Assembly (NCBI GenBank): GCA_964429385.1
Contig: CAYSBR010000002.1
Location: forward strand, 1 to 64,000
DNA: 64,000 nt
Source: UBA2377 sp964429385
GTDB taxonomy: Bacteria; Verrucomicrobiota; Verrucomicrobiia; Opitutales; Opitutaceae
Direction: 5' to 3'
Shown here one piece after another: positions 50,791-59,158 of this stretch. The notes under the pieces were generated by a model. It searched no databases and was not told the origin of the DNA. It saw only the letters and a list, made by a program, of their open reading frames with translations. A program made the translations under genes and the position numbers. Position 1 is the first letter of the stretch; the number at the start of each line of letters is the position of its first letter.

Positions 50791-51228
50791 ATGCCCACTC
50801 CGCCTCCTCTGTCCGGTCCGGTGCTGCTGTTCGACGGCGAATGCGGTTTGTGCAACCGTTGCGTCCGCCTGCTATTGCGGCTCGACCGGGCCGGCCGGCT
50901 GCGTTTTGCGCCGCTGCAAGGGCCGTCGGCGCAGGCTTATCTCAAGCTGCGCGGACTTCCGACCGAGGATTTTGATTCGCTGGTCTTTGTCCCTGATTGG
51001 GGGAGGCGGGAGGAGCAGGCACCGCTCATGCGTACGAATGGTGTGCTGGCCGCCTTGCGGCTGGGCAATGGCTGGGCGCGCGCTCTGGCCGCTTGTTTGG
51101 GGGTGTTTCCGGCCGCCTGGCGCGATGCGGGCTACAAATTGGTGGCCCGCTGGCGTTATCGCATCTGGGGCGAGTGGCAGCCGCGGCCTCTCGCCCGCCC
51201 CGAGTGGGCGGAGCGCTTTTTTCAATAG
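50791..51228 (+). CDS. DCC family thiol-disulfide oxidoreductase (DUF393)
   Basis: A 145-aa protein beginning MPTPPPLSGPVLLFDGECGLCNRCVRLL; the DxxCxxC motif (D-G-E-C-G-L-C-N) defines the family, followed by FAPLQGPSAQAYLK. These are small thioredoxin-like proteins thought to act on disulfides, with little direct evidence. It is 8 bases after the membrane-anchored gene and converges on TerC. Confidence 0.88.
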   Translation: MPTPPPLSGPVLLFDGECGLCNRCVRLLLRLDRAGRLRFAPLQGPSAQAYLKLRGLPTEDFDSLVFVPDWGRREEQAPLMRTNGVLAALRLGNGWARALAACLGVFPAAWRDAGYKLVARWRYRIWGEWQPRPLARPEWAERFFQ

Positions 51229-51242
51229 CGCTCCGCTGAGCT

Positions 51243-52208
51243 TTACTTCTTCGCCTTGGATTTGTCCGGTATCAGCAGCGAGGCGATGACGGAGATGGCG
51301 AGGATGCTGGCGATCACACCGAGGGACAGGGCGATCGGAATTTTGTACCAGCTTTCGATGAGCATCTTTATGCCGATGAAGACGAGGATCATGGAAAGAC
51401 CGATCTTCAGGTAGCGGAAGAGCTGCATGATGCCGTTGAGGGCGAAGTAGAGCGAGCGCAGGCCAAGGATGGCGAAGACGTTTGAGGTGAGGGCGATGAA
51501 GCCGTCGCGGGTGATGGCGAGCACGGCCGGGAGCGAGTCGAGGGCGAACACAAGATCGGTGGACTCGATCACGATCAACACCACGAACAGCGGGGTGGCC
51601 ATCCGCTTGCCGTTATGGATGGTGAAGAAGCGGCCGTTGTCATTGTGCGGGGCCACGGGATAAAAGCGCCGGAAGAGCCGCACCGCGATGTTATGCTCGG
51701 GATTCACATCCACCTCGCTCTTGCTGGGCAGGGCCATCTTGATGCCCGTATAGACGAGGAAGGCGCCGAAGATGTAGATGATCCAATGGAAGCGGGCGAT
51801 GACGCTCACGCCCACGAGGATGAAGACGGCCCGCATGACCACCGCGCCCACGATGCCCCAGAACAGCACGCGGTGCTGGAAGCGCGGCGGCACCTTGAAG
51901 TAGGTGAAGACAAGGATGAAGACGAAGACGTTGTCGATGCTCAGGCACAGCTCGACGAGATAGGCGGCGAGGAACTCCTTGGCCGGCACCGCCCCGCGCC
52001 ACCACCACAGGAGGGCGTTGAAGATGAGGGCGAGGCTGAACCAGACCGCGCACCAGCGCAGGGCCTCCTTCATCTTGACCTCGTGGGCCTCCTTCTGGAA
52101 GACCCCGAGATCCAGGGCCAGCATGGCGGTGATAAAGGTGAAGAAAGCCAGCCAGGCCCACATGGGGAGGGGTGGCAGCTCGTTGAGGACGGCGAGGGCG
52201 GAAAACAT
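51243..52208 (-). CDS. TerC/Alx-type integral membrane protein
   Basis: A 321-aa protein with about nine hydrophobic segments, starting at ATG 52208 (MFSALAVLNELPPLPMWAWLAF). The start is chosen over an in-frame extension of 34 Pro/Arg-rich residues. TerC features are clear: TAMLALDLGVFQKEAHEVKMKEAL, LCLSIDNVFVFILVFTYF (the D-N motif), and VLIVIESTDLVFALDSLPA, the acidic residues that probably bind metal. It is close in length and sequence layout to E. coli Alx, involved in Mn2+ handling. It diverges from an ABC exporter operon. Confidence 0.93.
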   Translation of the reverse strand: MFSALAVLNELPPLPMWAWLAFFTFITAMLALDLGVFQKEAHEVKMKEALRWCAVWFSLALIFNALLWWWRGAVPAKEFLAAYLVELCLSIDNVFVFILVFTYFKVPPRFQHRVLFWGIVGAVVMRAVFILVGVSVIARFHWIIYIFGAFLVYTGIKMALPSKSEVDVNPEHNIAVRLFRRFYPVAPHNDNGRFFTIHNGKRMATPLFVVLIVIESTDLVFALDSLPAVLAITRDGFIALTSNVFAILGLRSLYFALNGIMQLFRYLKIGLSMILVFIGIKMLIESWYKIPIALSLGVIASILAISVIASLLIPDKSKAKK

Positions 52209-52273
52209 CGGTCGGCGAGCATGGGCGGAGGGCCGGCCGGGGCGCAAGCGGGGAGTGCGGCGGGTGGAAACGG

Positions 52274-52292
52274 GGGCTGGATTTTCCAGCCC
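52274..52292. promoter_or_regulatory. Palindrome GGGCTGGA-TTT-TCCAGCCC between TerC and the ABC exporter
   Basis: A perfect 8-bp inverted repeat with a 3-nt spacer in the 149-bp divergent promoter region. It is centred about 75 bases from both start codons. It could be an operator for either gene or a hairpin in a leader. No TerC/yybP-ykoY-type riboswitch fold is recognisable. Confidence 0.4.
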
Positions 52293-52357
52293 GGGGAGCA
52301 GGCTGGACAAAATAAACCGTGCACCCCGGCCGCCGCCTGCCTAAGCATGGGCCTTTC

Positions 52358-54229
52358 ATGTCAGCATCCCCGCCTAGTCCTGCTGCCACGCCCCTGACCA
52401 ACGGGGTGCTGATCCGGCGGCTGTTCGGGCTCGCCTGGCGCTATCGGTTGCACTGCATCGGCGTGCTGCTGCTCCAACTGGTCCTGCTCAGCATGGGCAT
52501 CGCGGGGCTGAGCTTCACCGGGCTGGGGATTGATTACATCCGTTCCCAGGTGGAAGGCGTGCCGCTGGCGGATAATCCGCTCCATCTCACTCCGCCGGCC
52601 GGCTGGCCCCCCTTGCAGGTGCTGGCGCTCCTGGCCGGTCTCATTCTGGTGTTTGCCCTGAGCCGGGCCGTGCTCAACTACGCCTACGCCATCTCGATCA
52701 ATAAACTGGTGCAGCAGAAGCTGGTGGTGGACCTGCGCGCGCAGGTTTACGACAAGTTGCAGCGCCTCAGCTTCCGCTTTTTTGACGCCAACACCACCGG
52801 CTCCATCATCACGCGGGTCACGGGCGACGTGCAGGCCGTCCGCATGTTTGTGGACCAGGTGCTGATGCAAAGTGTGATCATGGTCATCTCGCTGTCGGTC
52901 TATGTGGCCTACATGGTAAGCCTGCACCCAACGCTGACTCTGGCCTGCCTCGCCACGACTCCCCTGCTGGCGCTTATGTCCACCTGGTTCTCGCGCAAGA
53001 TCCAGCCCGAGTATGCGCGCAACCGCACGCTCTTCGAGCAGATGGTGCAGACGCTGGCTGAGAGCATCCAGGGCATCGCCGTGACCAAGGGCTTCGGTCG
53101 CGAGGACGAAGACCGGGCGAAATTCGACGCGGCCAACCAGGCGGTGTATGACCAGCAACGCGGCATCTTCTGGCGCGTGAGCCTTTTCTCGCCGGCGGTG
53201 GGCCTGCTCACCCGCGTCAACATGCTTGTGCTGCTTGGCTACGGCGGCTGGCTGGTGATGCAGGGGCAGCTGCCGCTCGGCACCGGCCTCATCGTTTTCG
53301 CCGGCCTGCTGGAGCAGTTCTCCGGCCAGGTGAACAGTGTCGCCACCCTCGTCAACAGTGTGCAGCAGTCGCTGATCGGCGCGCGCCGGGTCTTCGAGAT
53401 CCTGGATGCTCCGGTGGAGGTGCAGAACTCTCCCGAGGCCGTGCGGTGCCCTCAGCTCAAGGGCGTGGTGCGCTTCGACAATGTGAGTTTCGCCTACACC
53501 GGCATCACGCCCATCCTGCGCGAGATCAACCTGGAGGTGCAGCCCGGCCAGTGCGTCGCCATTCTCGGGGCGACCGGCGCGGGCAAGAGTGTGCTGATGA
53601 GCCTGATCCCGCGCTTTTTTGATCCGACGTCCGGCTGCGTGCTGATCGACGGCATCGACGCCCGCCGGCTCCACCTTGATGACCTGCGGCGCAACATCGG
53701 CCTCGTTTTCCAGGAGAGCTTTCTCTTTTCCAACACGGTCGCGGCCAACATCGCCTTCGGTCACCCGGGGGCGACGCCCGAGCAGATCATCAAAGCGGCC
53801 AAGATCGCCGCGGCGCACGATTTCATCATGGCGCTGCCCCAGGGCTACGACACGGTGCTGGGTGAGAGCGGCAGCGGGCTTTCGGGCGGCCAGCGCCAGC
53901 GGCTCGCCATCGCGCGCGCCGTGCTGCTGGAGCCGGCCATCCTGCTGCTCGACGATCCCACCGCCGCGATCGACAGCGAGACCGAGCATGAGATCTTCGA
54001 GGCGCTGGAGCGGGCCATCGCCGGCCGCACGACCTTCATCGTGGCGCACCGCCTGAGCACCCTGCGCCGGGCCGATTTCATCATCGTGATGGAGAACGGC
54101 CGCCTGGTGCAGCGCGGCACACACGAGGAGTTGATGCGCGAGCCCGGGTCCTACCGGCGGGTCGCCCGGTTGCAACTGGTGGACGGTCGCGAGCTTCAGG
54201 CCGCCACGGAATCGGAGGGCGGCGTATGA
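52358..54229 (+). CDS. ABC exporter subunit 1 (permease fused to ATPase), degenerate Walker B
   Basis: A 623-aa half-transporter starting MSASPPSPAATPLTNG. A six-helix membrane domain (about 20-330) precedes the nucleotide-binding domain (about 375-610): Walker A GATGAGKS at 404-411, Q-loop near FQESF, signature LSGGQ at 508-512, and Walker B ILLLDD (D532-D533). The catalytic Glu is replaced by Asp here, marking the degenerate site of heterodimeric exporters such as TM287/288 and BmrCD. Its stop overlaps the next gene by ATGA, so both halves are translated together. Exported substrate unknown. Confidence 0.94.
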   Translation: MSASPPSPAATPLTNGVLIRRLFGLAWRYRLHCIGVLLLQLVLLSMGIAGLSFTGLGIDYIRSQVEGVPLADNPLHLTPPAGWPPLQVLALLAGLILVFALSRAVLNYAYAISINKLVQQKLVVDLRAQVYDKLQRLSFRFFDANTTGSIITRVTGDVQAVRMFVDQVLMQSVIMVISLSVYVAYMVSLHPTLTLACLATTPLLALMSTWFSRKIQPEYARNRTLFEQMVQTLAESIQGIAVTKGFGREDEDRAKFDAANQAVYDQQRGIFWRVSLFSPAVGLLTRVNMLVLLGYGGWLVMQGQLPLGTGLIVFAGLLEQFSGQVNSVATLVNSVQQSLIGARRVFEILDAPVEVQNSPEAVRCPQLKGVVRFDNVSFAYTGITPILREINLEVQPGQCVAILGATGAGKSVLMSLIPRFFDPTSGCVLIDGIDARRLHLDDLRRNIGLVFQESFLFSNTVAANIAFGHPGATPEQIIKAAKIAAAHDFIMALPQGYDTVLGESGSGLSGGQRQRLAIARAVLLEPAILLLDDPTAAIDSETEHEIFEALERAIAGRTTFIVAHRLSTLRRADFIIVMENGRLVQRGTHEELMREPGSYRRVARLQLVDGRELQAATESEGGV

Positions 54230-56115
54230 AGCCGGGCTCCATCACCCCCGGCGTCCGTCAGCTCACACTGGCCGGTGACAACCGGGAGGAGGAAGACGAA
54301 CTCCAGTTCAAACCTCTGGAGTGGGGGCTCATCCGCCGGCTTTTCACCTACGCGCAGCCGGTGCGGCGCAAGGTGGTCTGGCTGGTGGCATTGACGCTGA
54401 CCCGGGCCGTCCAGCTCCCTCTGCTGGCGTGGGCCGTCGGCCTCATCATCAGCGGTCCCATCGCCGGTCATGACCCCGATCTGTTGTTGTGGGGTCTGCT
54501 GGCCTATCTGGCGCTGGCGCTGAGCACCGACGGGCTGTTTCATTTCCGCCAGCGCTTCGCGCTGGAACTGGGTGAAACTGTGGTGAGCCGTTTGCGCGCG
54601 GAGATCTTCGCCAGGGTGCAGCGGCAGCAGATGGGCTTCTTTCACCGGGTGAAACTCGGGCGGATCCTCGGCCGGGTGACGAGCGATGTGGAGTCGTTGC
54701 GCGTGGGCATCCAGGATGTTTTTTTCGTCAGCATGGTTCAGGGCGGCCAGATGGTGGTCGCCGCCGCGGTCATGGCGTGGTGCGACTGGGTGCTCTTCCT
54801 TGTGGTGGTGGCGATGGCCCCGGTGCTGTGGGGGGTGAACCGGCACTTTCGCGGCCGGCTCAGTCGCGAATCGCGCGCGGCGACGGAGAGTTTCAGCCGC
54901 GTGACCGCCACGCTGGCGGAATCCGTGAACGGCATCCGGGTGACGCAGGGATTTGTGCGGCAGGAGACCAACACGGGCCTGTTTCGCAACCTGCTCAACG
55001 CCCACTCGCGCTTCAACCTCGCGCTCGCCCGCACCTCGGCGATCCTCGTGCCGCTGCTCGAGTTGAACAGCCAGTTCTTCATCGCGATCCTGCTCATGGC
55101 CGGCGGGTGGCGGACCTTTCACGATCTGATGACGATGGCCGATCTCATCCAGTTCTTCTTTCTGGCCAACCTGTTCTTCTCGCCGCTGGCCACCCTGGGC
55201 AACCAATACAACAACGCGCTCATCGCGATGGCCGGGGCGGAGCGCGTCTTCCGGCTGATTGATGCCAAGCCGGATTGGGAGGACGATCCGGCCGCGGTGG
55301 ATCTGCCCGATCCCCGGATCGGCGGGGCGCAGGCCGGAGCCCGGGTGGAATTCCGCGGAGTGTCCTTCGGCTATGATCCGGAAAAACCCGTGCTCCATGA
55401 CGTGGACTTCATCGCCGGGCCGGGGCAGACCATCGCGCTGGTCGGCCATACCGGGAGCGGCAAGAGTTCCATCATCAATCTGGTGTCGAAATTCTATCTA
55501 CCCACGGCCGGGGAGATCAGGATTGATGATCGCGATATCAGGTTGATCACCGGCCGGTCCCTGCACCGACAGATGGGCATGGTGCAGCAGCAGAACTTTC
55601 TCTTCACCGGCACGGTGCTTGAAAACATCCGCCTCGGCCGGCCGGAGGCGAGCGACGAGGACGTCCGGGAAGCGGCCCGCCAGCTCGACTGCCTCGACAT
55701 CCTTGAGGCCCTGCCCATGGGACTGCTCACCGAGGTGGGGGAGCGCGGCGCGGGGCTTTCCGTGGGCCAGCGGCAGCTCATCTGCTTCACCCGCGCCCTG
55801 CTGGCCGACCCCCGCATCGTGATCCTGGATGAGGCCACCAGCTCCATTGATGCCCTGACGGAGGCGCGGTTGCAAAAGGCGCTATTGGAACTCCTGCGCG
55901 GGCGCACCAGTTTCATCGTGGCGCACCGGCTCAGCACCATCCGGCATGCCGACTGTGTGCTGGTGCTGGATCAGGGCCGCGTCATTGAGCGCGGCACGCA
56001 TGCCGCATTGCTGGCCCGCGGCGGACAATATGCGGAATTATACGCCCAGTTCGTACAGGTGGATGAGGTCTCCTCCCCGCCCGGTTCCCCTCGTAAAACC
56101 ACAAGATTCTCCTAG
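54226..56115 (+). CDS. ABC exporter subunit 2 (permease fused to ATPase), degenerate signature
   Basis: A 629-aa partner half-transporter. The membrane domain is at about 30-345 and the ATPase domain at about 370-610: Walker A GHTGSGKS (407-414), signature LSVGQ (511-515) instead of LSGGQ, Walker B ILDEATSSID with D535 and catalytic E536. The altered signature faces the Walker motifs of subunit 1 in the dimer, so both departures fall in the same composite site, leaving the other site canonical. The length fits heterodimeric drug/lipid exporters. Confidence 0.94.
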   Translation: MKPGSITPGVRQLTLAGDNREEEDELQFKPLEWGLIRRLFTYAQPVRRKVVWLVALTLTRAVQLPLLAWAVGLIISGPIAGHDPDLLLWGLLAYLALALSTDGLFHFRQRFALELGETVVSRLRAEIFARVQRQQMGFFHRVKLGRILGRVTSDVESLRVGIQDVFFVSMVQGGQMVVAAAVMAWCDWVLFLVVVAMAPVLWGVNRHFRGRLSRESRAATESFSRVTATLAESVNGIRVTQGFVRQETNTGLFRNLLNAHSRFNLALARTSAILVPLLELNSQFFIAILLMAGGWRTFHDLMTMADLIQFFFLANLFFSPLATLGNQYNNALIAMAGAERVFRLIDAKPDWEDDPAAVDLPDPRIGGAQAGARVEFRGVSFGYDPEKPVLHDVDFIAGPGQTIALVGHTGSGKSSIINLVSKFYLPTAGEIRIDDRDIRLITGRSLHRQMGMVQQQNFLFTGTVLENIRLGRPEASDEDVREAARQLDCLDILEALPMGLLTEVGERGAGLSVGQRQLICFTRALLADPRIVILDEATSSIDALTEARLQKALLELLRGRTSFIVAHRLSTIRHADCVLVLDQGRVIERGTHAALLARGGQYAELYAQFVQVDEVSSPPGSPRKTTRFS

Positions 56116-56185
56116 GCAAGCCTGCCTCTCCCCCTCTATAAGTGCTCTGTCTTCACCCGAAGGCACCCTAAACAAAACAATCAAT

Positions 56186-56458
56186 ATGGCTAAAAAATCC
56201 GCTCGCAAACCGAACGCTGCGTTCATGAAACCCGTCACGCCTGATGCCGCTCTTGCCGCGGTTGTGGGCGCGAAGCCCCTCCCCCGCACGGAGCTCACCA
56301 AGAAGCTCTGGGAGTATATCAAGAAGAACGGCCTCCAGGACAAGAAGGTGAAGACCCAGATCAACGCCGACGAGAAGTTGAAGGCCATCTTCAACGGCAA
56401 GGCCAAGGTCAGCATGTTCGAGATGACCAAGCTCGTCTCGGGCCACGTCAAAAAGTAA
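56186..56458 (+). CDS. SWIB/MDM2 domain protein
   Basis: A 90-aa protein (MAKKSARKPNAAFMKPVTPD) starting at ATG 56186; the longer open frame upstream overlaps the ABC gene. The body is a SWIB fold: LAAVVGAKPLPRTELTKKLWEYIKKNGLQD, INADEKLKAIFNGKAKVSMFEMTKLVSGHVK, the same as the small chlamydial and verrucomicrobial SWIB proteins. In eukaryotes SWIB domains belong to chromatin remodelers; in Chlamydia one is fused to topoisomerase. A DNA or chromosome-packaging role is possible here. It has its own terminator, so it is expressed on its own. Confidence 0.93.
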   Translation: MAKKSARKPNAAFMKPVTPDAALAAVVGAKPLPRTELTKKLWEYIKKNGLQDKKVKTQINADEKLKAIFNGKAKVSMFEMTKLVSGHVKK

Positions 56459-56477
56459 GCGGAAAATTCTTTCTGCC

Positions 56478-56509
56478 AAACCGCCGCGGACAACCGCGGC
56501 GGTTTTTTT
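56478..56509 (+). terminator. Rho-independent terminator of the SWIB gene
   Basis: A perfect 12-bp stem AAACCGCCGCGG / CCGCGGCGGTTT with a 4-nt loop ACAA and a run of T residues on the + strand, 20 bases after the SWIB stop. Confidence 0.95.
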
Positions 56510-56583
56510 GCGCCTGTTGATCTTCCATTCCAAGATTGCGTGAGTCCTTGTCGCGCGATTCGCTGCGGCGGTCGTTTGTGCGC

Positions 56584-59151
56584 ATGAGCTTTCTTGAAAA
56601 ATACCGCGTGCCGCTGGCCGTGACGGGCATCCTGCTCGCAAGCCTGGCGGCCGGGCGTCTGGGTTACACCGGGGCGCAGCGGGAGATGCGCGGCGAACTC
56701 ATGCACGACGTGATCAATTGTGCCGCGGCGTTTGATCCGGAGGAGCTGCGGCAGCTGACGGGCACGCCGGCGGATGTGGCGACCCCGGCCTATGAAAGTG
56801 TCAAGCGGCGCCTCATGCGTTTCCGCCAGGCGGATACGATGGTGCGCTTCATCTATATCTTCCGTCATCTGCCGGAGTCGGACAAAGTCATCTTCCTGGC
56901 GGATTCGGAGGTGGCGGGCTCGCCCGAGATTTCCCTGCCCGGCGATGAATACACCATGGCGTATTCATCGCCCGGATTACAGGCGAGCGTGCGCAGCGGC
57001 CTGCCCGCCATGGAAGGTCCGCTGGAGGATGAGTTCGGTGTCTGGGTGACCGGCTATGCCCCCATCGTGACGGGGAATGGCCGCCGCGAGATTGTCGGGA
57101 TCGACATCGCGGCGAATGACTGGATGCGACGGCTGTGGCTGGCGGGGTTGCAGCGTGCGCTCTACATCTGGCTGCTCCTCGGGCTGCCGCTGGCCGGATG
57201 GCTGGTGGCCCGCCGCCAGCAGGCGCAGCGCGAGGTGATCCGGAATCTTTTTGAGGCGATGGAGCAAAGCCCCTCGGCCGTCATGATCGCGGATCTCGAA
57301 GGGCGCATCGAGTATGCCAACGCCGGCTTCTGCCGTCAGCTCGGTCATGCCCGGCGCGATCTCATCGCCCGGCCCTGGCGCGATTTCAAATCCCCCGGGA
57401 TGACGGAGGAACAGATCGGCGATCTGTGCGGCACGGTGCGTTCCGGCCACACCTGGTGCGGCGAGTGGTCGAACCGCCGGCGGGACGGAAGCTTTTATCC
57501 CGTGCGCGGCAGCGTGACCCCGGTCCGGCGGCGCCAGGGCGAGGTGGCCTGCTTTGTCGCGGTTTTCGAGGACATGACGGAGGTGAAGCGCGGCGAGGCC
57601 GTGTTGCGCGAGGCGCTGGAGCGCGCCGAGGCCGGCGACAAGGCCAAGAGCCAGTTTCTTGCGACCATGAGCCATGAGGTGCGCACGCCGCTCAACGGCA
57701 TCGTGGGCTTCACCAATCTGCTGCTTGAGACGCCGCTCAGCGATGAGCAGCGCGAATACATGCAGACCATCCAGCTCAGCGCGGAGGCGATGATCCAGCT
57801 GACCAGCGACATGCTTGATTTTGCCCGCATCGAGTCCGGCAAGTTCAAGCTCGATATCCAGCCCTGCGACCCCCGCGAATGTCTTGAGGACGCTCTCGAC
57901 CTGCTGGCGGCGCGGGCCTTGGAAAAGAAGATCGAGCTGCTGCACTGGGTTGAGCCCGGGGTTCCGGCCCTTGTGCAGGCGGATGCCGGCCGGCTCCGGC
58001 AGGTGCTTATCAATTTGATCGGCAATGCCGTGAAATTCACCGACGCCGGCGAAGTCGGGGTCACGCTTTCCGCCCGGGCTTTGGATGAGGATCGCTGGGA
58101 ATTGCATTTCTCCGTGCGGGACACCGGGCCGGGCATCACGGAGGCGCAGCAGCTTCTGCTCTTCAAACCGTTCTCCCAGGTTGAGGGCGCCTCCACCCGC
58201 CGGCACGGCGGCACCGGGCTGGGCCTGGCGATCAGCCGCAACCTCGTCCATTTGATGGGCGGTCAGATCGCCGTGGAGAGCCGGGCCGGCGCGGGTGCGG
58301 TTTTCAGTTTTTCAATCGTCGCTCCGCAGGTGGATGCCGGAGTCGTCCCGGTTGCGCCGGGGCTGGCCGGCTTGCGTCTGGCGGTGGTGGCTGCGCCCGG
58401 CTCGCTGCGGGAGGAACTGGTGCGGTTGGCCCGCAGTTGGGAGGCCGGCGTGGTGGAGTCCGCGCCGGAGACGCTGCCCGATGGAGAGTGGGAGGTGATG
58501 TTGTTGGACATGGATCAATCCTCCGCCGCCCGGCTGGCGGCGCTGCCGGCGGAGCGCCCCGGCTGGCCGCGGGCCAAGATCATCGGACTGGTGCCGCTGG
58601 TGCTTTCCTCCGAGCTGCGGGGGGCGTTGCGCACGCATTGCCGCCTTTTGGTCAACAAACCCGTGCATCATCAGACCCTGCGTGCGATGCTGACGGCGCC
58701 CGCGGCGGCGAGGCCGGTGGCGTTGCCGTCCGCCGGAGGCACGGGCTTCGATCTGCGGGTGCTGCTGGTCGAGGACAATCCCGTGAACCAGCGGCTGATG
58801 CAGCGGGTGCTGACCAAGCTCGATTGTCAGTGGACCCTGGCGGACAACGGGCATGCGGCGCTGGGCGAACTTTCACGGCGCGATTATGATCTGGTGCTGA
58901 TGGATCTGCACATGCCGGTGATGGACGGACCGGAAGCCATCGCGCAGATCCGGCGGGGCGCGGCCGGAGAAAACGCGCGGGCGGTGTGGATCGTCGCCCT
59001 GACGGCGGATGCCCGGGAGAACCAGCGGGAGCGCGTGCTGGCCGCCGGGGCGAATGATTATCTCACCAAGCCGCTCAAAGCGACGGAGCTGGACGGGGCG
59101 TTTCAGCGGTTCCGCGAGGCGCGGGATTCCGGACGGCCCGCCGGCGGGTGA
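56584..59151 (+). CDS. Hybrid histidine kinase, BarA-like, with a degenerate and an intact receiver
   Basis: An 855-aa kinase from ATG 56584 (MSFLEKYRVPLAVTG); a TTG 48 bases earlier is in frame. A periplasmic sensor domain of about 160 aa lies between membrane helices at about 10-25 and 190-210 and contains RFIYIFRHLPESDKVIFLAD. A PAS domain follows (about 220-335), then HisKA LATMSHEVRTPLNGIVGF with H364, HATPase (LINLIGNAVKF, DTGPGIT, GTGLGLAISRNLV), a receiver-like region at about 596-705 lacking the N-terminal acidic residues, and an intact receiver with LVEDNPVNQRLM and D774. It is convergent with the PPK2 gene. Confidence 0.93.
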   Translation: MSFLEKYRVPLAVTGILLASLAAGRLGYTGAQREMRGELMHDVINCAAAFDPEELRQLTGTPADVATPAYESVKRRLMRFRQADTMVRFIYIFRHLPESDKVIFLADSEVAGSPEISLPGDEYTMAYSSPGLQASVRSGLPAMEGPLEDEFGVWVTGYAPIVTGNGRREIVGIDIAANDWMRRLWLAGLQRALYIWLLLGLPLAGWLVARRQQAQREVIRNLFEAMEQSPSAVMIADLEGRIEYANAGFCRQLGHARRDLIARPWRDFKSPGMTEEQIGDLCGTVRSGHTWCGEWSNRRRDGSFYPVRGSVTPVRRRQGEVACFVAVFEDMTEVKRGEAVLREALERAEAGDKAKSQFLATMSHEVRTPLNGIVGFTNLLLETPLSDEQREYMQTIQLSAEAMIQLTSDMLDFARIESGKFKLDIQPCDPRECLEDALDLLAARALEKKIELLHWVEPGVPALVQADAGRLRQVLINLIGNAVKFTDAGEVGVTLSARALDEDRWELHFSVRDTGPGITEAQQLLLFKPFSQVEGASTRRHGGTGLGLAISRNLVHLMGGQIAVESRAGAGAVFSFSIVAPQVDAGVVPVAPGLAGLRLAVVAAPGSLREELVRLARSWEAGVVESAPETLPDGEWEVMLLDMDQSSAARLAALPAERPGWPRAKIIGLVPLVLSSELRGALRTHCRLLVNKPVHHQTLRAMLTAPAAARPVALPSAGGTGFDLRVLLVEDNPVNQRLMQRVLTKLDCQWTLADNGHAALGELSRRDYDLVLMDLHMPVMDGPEAIAQIRRGAAGENARAVWIVALTADARENQRERVLAAGANDYLTKPLKATELDGAFQRFREARDSGRPAGG

Positions 59152-59158
59152 TGCGGCA

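Noticed and set aside
52209..52357. yybP-ykoY manganese riboswitch upstream of TerC, expected from Alx
   Set aside because: The region contains one simple palindrome and no paired loop motifs of that riboswitch class. A covariance search would be needed to be sure.
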